Positions 30,510 through 33,453 of a stretch of DNA of 33,453 bases are shown here, one piece after another (within the stretch, counting starts at the first letter, position 1; the number at the start of each line of letters is the position of its first letter). The notes under the pieces were generated by a model. That model had not been told where the DNA came from and ran no database searches. It saw only the letters and a program-made list of their open reading frames with translations. The translations under genes were made by a program, and so were the position numbers. The DNA is from Boseongicola sp. (GTDB lineage Bacteria > Pseudomonadota > Alphaproteobacteria > Rhodobacterales > Rhodobacteraceae). The DNA lies in the NCBI GenBank assembly GCA_028818055.1, contig JAPPOI010000230.1, positions 1 to 33,453 on the forward strand. The letters are read 5' to 3'.

Positions 30510-31703
30510 TTAAGTGACGCGATTTGTCGTTTTGAATTCGTCGCGATCCCAAAGGCGATTGTCCAAAATGTCAGCAAGAATCCCGACAGCCGCTTTCACA
30601 TCTTCGTCGTCCAAGAACAGTGGCGTGAAGCCGAAGCGCATGACGTTTGGTGCGCGGAAGTCGCCAATGACACCGCGCTGAATTAAGGCCTGCATGGCGG
30701 CATAACCGTGCTCGAATGCAAACGATACCTGGCTACCACGCATGTTGGGATCTCTTGGGCTTACCAGTTTCAGGTCGGTACATTTTGACTCGACCTCGGC
30801 GATAAAAAGCTCGCTCAGACGGATGCTCGCCTCGCGCACATCGGCCATCTCAACGTCGTCCCATATTTTCAATGCTTCGTCCAAAACAGCCACTTGAAGC
30901 ACTGGAGGGGTTCCAACGCGCATCCGTTCGATCCCATGCGCCGGGCGATAGTTACGTTCAAACGCAAATGGCGTGTCATGTCCCAACCAACCGCTCAATG
31001 CTGGATCAATGTGATCAACCAAGTCAGGACGTACATAGATAAACGCCGGTGCTCCGGGGCCACCATTCAGATACTTGTAGGTACATCCGATGGCGAACTC
31101 TGCACCGACCGAGGTGACATCGACCGGAATTGCGCCCGCGCTATGTGCCAGATCCCACACCAGAACGGCTCCACAGCCTCGTGCCTTTTCCGCAATTGCG
31201 GCCATGTCATGTAGTCGGCCACTGCGATAGTCGACCTCCGTAATCATCACGACCGCTATGTCTTCAGATATTGCGTCGATGACTTCTTCAGGCGCGACGG
31301 TTTTCAGTTCATGCTCCTGCCCCAATTGCCGGATCAGCCCCTCGGCCATGTACAGGTCAGATGGAAAGTTGCCGGTGTCGGACAAAATCACCTTGCGATC
31401 TGGACGCATGCGCACCGCCGCAGAAAGTGCCTGATACACTTTCACGGATAGTGTATCGCCTAAAACAACCGAATTCTCAGGCGCTCCAATCAAGCGTGCA
31501 ATTCGATTTGCGACGTCCAGCGGCTGCGCCATCCATCCATCAACGTTCCAACCTTTGATCAGATTGGTTCCCCACTGATCGCTCATGACCTTCGCCAGAC
31601 GCTCTTCAGCGCCCTTGGGCAATGGTCCAAGTGAGTTTCCGTCTAGGTAAATGACACCGTCGGGAAGATGGAACCGTTCTTTGAGTGGAAGCGAAGCAGA
31701 CAT
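30510..31703 (-). CDS. kynU: Kynureninase
   Basis: This 397-residue PLP enzyme cleaves kynurenine to anthranilate and alanine in tryptophan degradation. Family features: IYLDGNSLGPLP near the N-terminus, NLIKGWNVDGW, the cofactor-binding VLVWDLAHSAGAIPVDV (Asp184, His187), the Schiff-base Lys210 in GCTYKYLNGGPGAPAF, and the C-terminal RFGFTPLFLDDEDV. The ATG at 31703 has an AGAGGG ribosome site, and the family start supports it over longer options. The usual partner genes (tryptophan 2,3-dioxygenase, kynurenine formamidase) are not in the window. A long hairpin lies in the short divergent region before the glxB-type gene. Confidence 0.95.
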   Translation of the reverse strand: MSASLPLKERFHLPDGVIYLDGNSLGPLPKGAEERLAKVMSDQWGTNLIKGWNVDGWMAQPLDVANRIARLIGAPENSVVLGDTLSVKVYQALSAAVRMRPDRKVILSDTGNFPSDLYMAEGLIRQLGQEHELKTVAPEEVIDAISEDIAVVMITEVDYRSGRLHDMAAIAEKARGCGAVLVWDLAHSAGAIPVDVTSVGAEFAIGCTYKYLNGGPGAPAFIYVRPDLVDHIDPALSGWLGHDTPFAFERNYRPAHGIERMRVGTPPVLQVAVLDEALKIWDDVEMADVREASIRLSELFIAEVESKCTDLKLVSPRDPNMRGSQVSFAFEHGYAAMQALIQRGVIGDFRAPNVMRFGFTPLFLDDEDVKAAVGILADILDNRLWDRDEFKTTNRVT

Positions 31704-31752
31704 GCCCTCTGTTCTTCCAGCGCGGCCTTGAATGCAAGGGGCAGTTAAAGAT

Positions 31753-31785
31753 TTCCTTAAAAGCAATTTTTTTGCCTTTAAGGAA
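31753..31785. promoter_or_regulatory. Long hairpin/palindrome between kynU and the glx-type operon
   Basis: The sequence folds as ttccttaaa(a)gcaa / ttgc(c)tttaaggaa around a T-rich loop: thirteen pairs with one A-C mismatch. The 134-base intergenic region must hold both divergent promoters, so this could be an operator or, toward the plus side, a leader hairpin. Confidence 0.45.
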
Positions 31786-31837
31786 TTTACAAGCCGTGGC
31801 ATGGTTGGCGGAGATTCGATCAATTTGGGTAGCACAG

Positions 31838-32734
31838 ATGTGTGGAATTGTTGGACTGTTCCTCAAAGACGAAAGTTTACGCGATCAGACCGGAGCTATG
31901 CTGACCGATATGCTGGTCACCATGTCGGATCGCGGACCCGACAGCGCCGGAATTGCCGTTTACAGTGGGTCGGATGACGGTATCGCGAAACTTACCGTCC
32001 AAAGCGACAGCGCAAGTGTTGATTTTCCCGCGCTGGCATCGGCCATAAACGACCGATTTGGCGCGGACGCCTCAATGTCCACCCGTGACACTCATGCGGT
32101 CATTTCTCTTCCGTCAGATCACAGCGGCAGCGCCCGCGCCTTGATCAATGAAGATTTTCCGGGCGTTCGCATCATGAGTCGGGGAGATGCGATCGAGATT
32201 TATAAGGAAGTGGGACTTCCACAATCCGTGGCGGATCGTTTCGGAATTGCTGGGATGTCAGCCACGCATGGCATTGGTCACACGCGCATGGCCACTGAAA
32301 GCGCCGTGACCACCGAAGGCGCCCACCCATTTTCGACCGGACCGGATCAGTGTCTCGTCCACAATGGATCGCTATCCAATCACAACTCGCTTCGCCGTAA
32401 GTTGCGTCGCGAAGGTCTTGAAATTGAAAGTGAAAACGACACCGAAGTTGGTGCCGCGTATCTGACATGGCGTATGCAACAAGGCGCAACGCTTGGCGAA
32501 GCATTGGAAGATGCAATCCAGGCGTTGGACGGATTTTACACCTTCGTGGTGGGTACCAAGAATGGCTTCGGTGTTCTTCGCGATCCAATCGCCTGCAAGC
32601 CAGCCGTACTGGCAGAAACCGATCAATACGTAGCATTTGGTTCGGAGTACCGGGCGCTCGTCGATTTGCCGGGTATTGAAAACGCCAAGGTCTGGGAGCC
32701 CGAGCCTGCCACCGTCTATTTCTGGGAGCGTTGA
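31838..32734 (+). CDS. glxB: Class II glutamine amidotransferase, GlxB/MgsA type
   Basis: This 298-residue Ntn-type glutaminase begins MCGIVGLFLKD, so the catalytic nucleophile is Cys2 after Met removal. HTRMATESAVTTEGAHPF and VHNGSLSNHNSLRR carry the substrate-binding and oxyanion residues. It releases ammonia from glutamine for the partner encoded downstream. The stop codon is one base from the next gene's ATG. The three-gene set (this gene, a GXGXG beta-helix protein and an FMN glutamate-synthase-like protein) matches glxBCD of rhizobia and the N-methylglutamate synthase mgsABC of methylamine users. The two sets are homologous, so the symbol is provisional. The start at 31838 is required for Cys2; the ribosome site is weak. 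Confidence 0.88.
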   Translation: MCGIVGLFLKDESLRDQTGAMLTDMLVTMSDRGPDSAGIAVYSGSDDGIAKLTVQSDSASVDFPALASAINDRFGADASMSTRDTHAVISLPSDHSGSARALINEDFPGVRIMSRGDAIEIYKEVGLPQSVADRFGIAGMSATHGIGHTRMATESAVTTEGAHPFSTGPDQCLVHNGSLSNHNSLRRKLRREGLEIESENDTEVGAAYLTWRMQQGATLGEALEDAIQALDGFYTFVVGTKNGFGVLRDPIACKPAVLAETDQYVAFGSEYRALVDLPGIENAKVWEPEPATVYFWER

Positions 32735-32735
32735 A

Positions 32736-33419
32736 ATGCCAACCATCGATCTTTCTTCCAGTGAACTCCGCGATTTGAATGCCACTCTTCAAGCGGTTTC
32801 GGATAGTGCCAACGACACTGAATTTGATGTGCTGAACCCACGGGGAAGCCATGCGCTTGCGGTTGGAATGACTGCTCCGGTGGCGGTCACGATACATGGA
32901 TCAACCGGTTACTATTGTGCCGGAATGAACCAGAACGCGACAATTCAAGTCAAAGGGAACGCCGGCCCTGGTGTGGCTGAAAATATGATGTCGGGCACGG
33001 TCGTGATCGAAGGCGACGCAAGCCAGTACGCAGGAGCCACCGCTCACGGTGGGCTTTTGGTCATTAAAGGCAATGCCTCGTCTCGCTGCGGCATCTCGCT
33101 GAAGGGCGCGGACATCGTTGTCCACGGGAACGTTGGGCATATGTCGGCATTCATGGCGCAGGCTGGCCGCATGGTTGTGTGCGGGGACGCCGGTGATGCG
33201 TTGGGCGACAGCATTTACGAGGCCCGGTTGTACGTGCGCGGCAATGTCAAAAGCCTCGGCGCTGACTGCGTTGAGAAAGAGATGCGACCTGAACATTTGG
33301 AAGAGTTGACCGAATTGCTGGCGTCAGCTGGGTCAGACGCAAAGCCTGAAGAGTTCAAACGTTATGGATCGGCACGAAGCCTCTACAACTTCGATATAGA
33401 CAACGCGGGAGCGTACTAA
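32736..33419 (+). CDS. glxC: GXGXG-motif glutamate synthase-like subunit, GlxC/MgsB type
   Basis: This 227-residue protein corresponds to the C-terminal beta-helix (GXGXG) domain of the large glutamate synthase subunit. Successive turns show the repeated pattern, for example IQVKGNAGPGVAENM, VVIEGDASQYAGA, LVIKGNASSRCG, IVVHGNVGHMSAFMAQAG and LYVRGNVKSLGADC. It is made as a separate subunit between the glutaminase and the FMN subunit. The ATG at 32736 follows a GGGAG ribosome site, and the next gene begins one base after its stop, so the operon is tightly coupled. The complex probably makes either glutamate or N-methylglutamate; this sequence cannot decide. Confidence 0.88.
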   Translation: MPTIDLSSSELRDLNATLQAVSDSANDTEFDVLNPRGSHALAVGMTAPVAVTIHGSTGYYCAGMNQNATIQVKGNAGPGVAENMMSGTVVIEGDASQYAGATAHGGLLVIKGNASSRCGISLKGADIVVHGNVGHMSAFMAQAGRMVVCGDAGDALGDSIYEARLYVRGNVKSLGADCVEKEMRPEHLEELTELLASAGSDAKPEEFKRYGSARSLYNFDIDNAGAY

Positions 33420-33420
33420 G

Positions 33421-33453
33421 ATGGCCAACGACATTCCCCGCACCAAGCCGATA
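33421..33453 (+). CDS. glxD: FMN-binding glutamate synthase-like protein, N-terminal fragment
   Basis: The ATG at 33421 begins MANDIPRTKPI and runs off the right edge. Both the opening residues and the position directly after glxC fit the GlxD/MgsC FMN-binding synthase subunit. The identification rests mostly on operon context. Confidence 0.65.
   Translation, partial: MANDIPRTKPI

Overview
The window looks like chromosome from an alphaproteobacterium of the Rhodobacteraceae (Roseobacter-type). This rests on the glnB-glnA pair next to a divergent nnrD/nnrE-type gene start, the glxB/glxC/glxD-type (or mgsABC) amidotransferase cluster, and the overall gene content. It is an inference from protein resemblance, because no database search was possible.

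Left flank (1-10.6 kb). The start of an NAD(P)H-hydrate repair enzyme gene runs off the left edge. It is followed by a small exported-protein gene broken by an in-frame TAG, then glnB-glnA with a textbook terminator. Next come a LysR regulator, a small lipoprotein gene with a DUF481-like outer-membrane protein gene, and an SDR oxidoreductase divergent from an AraC-type regulator. A three-gene cobalt-type nitrile hydratase operon (alpha, beta, accessory protein) follows. It converges on a phytanoyl-CoA-dioxygenase-like gene and dusA.

Integrated element (10586-24783, about 14.2 kb). A tyrosine integrase sits beside the 5' end of dusA. A 19-bp dusA sequence (17/19 identical) recurs at the far right end. 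Beyond the right copy lies the displaced native dusA start, which encodes MATLSVNEHARLSCAPMMD in frame. The island therefore replaced the 5' end of dusA. It carries a PrtN-like regulator, seven tightly packed small genes of unknown function, a structured non-coding leader, and an 811-aa AAA+/replication-like protein with a degenerate P-loop. Downstream of that are an array of eleven 11-bp iteron-like repeats with a 17-bp perfect inverted repeat inside it, a membrane-anchored nuclease, a serine recombinase, and a complex GC-rich repeat region. The cargo at the right end is a three-gene vWA / PP2C phosphatase / Ser-Thr kinase module. This matches the TerY-P triad, which has been linked to tellurite/stress systems and reported among anti-phage defence systems. 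No capsid, tail or conjugation genes are visible, so a phage satellite or integrative mobilizable element is more likely than a complete prophage.

Right flank (24.8-33.5 kb). An NTF2/SnoaL-like gene and an MFS transporter gene probably formed an operon with dusA before integration. They are followed by an MDR-type quinone oxidoreductase divergent from a formylglycine sulfatase/phosphonate-monoester-hydrolase-like gene, a second LysR regulator, kynureninase, and a divergent three-gene amidotransferase/glutamate-synthase-like operon that runs off the right edge.
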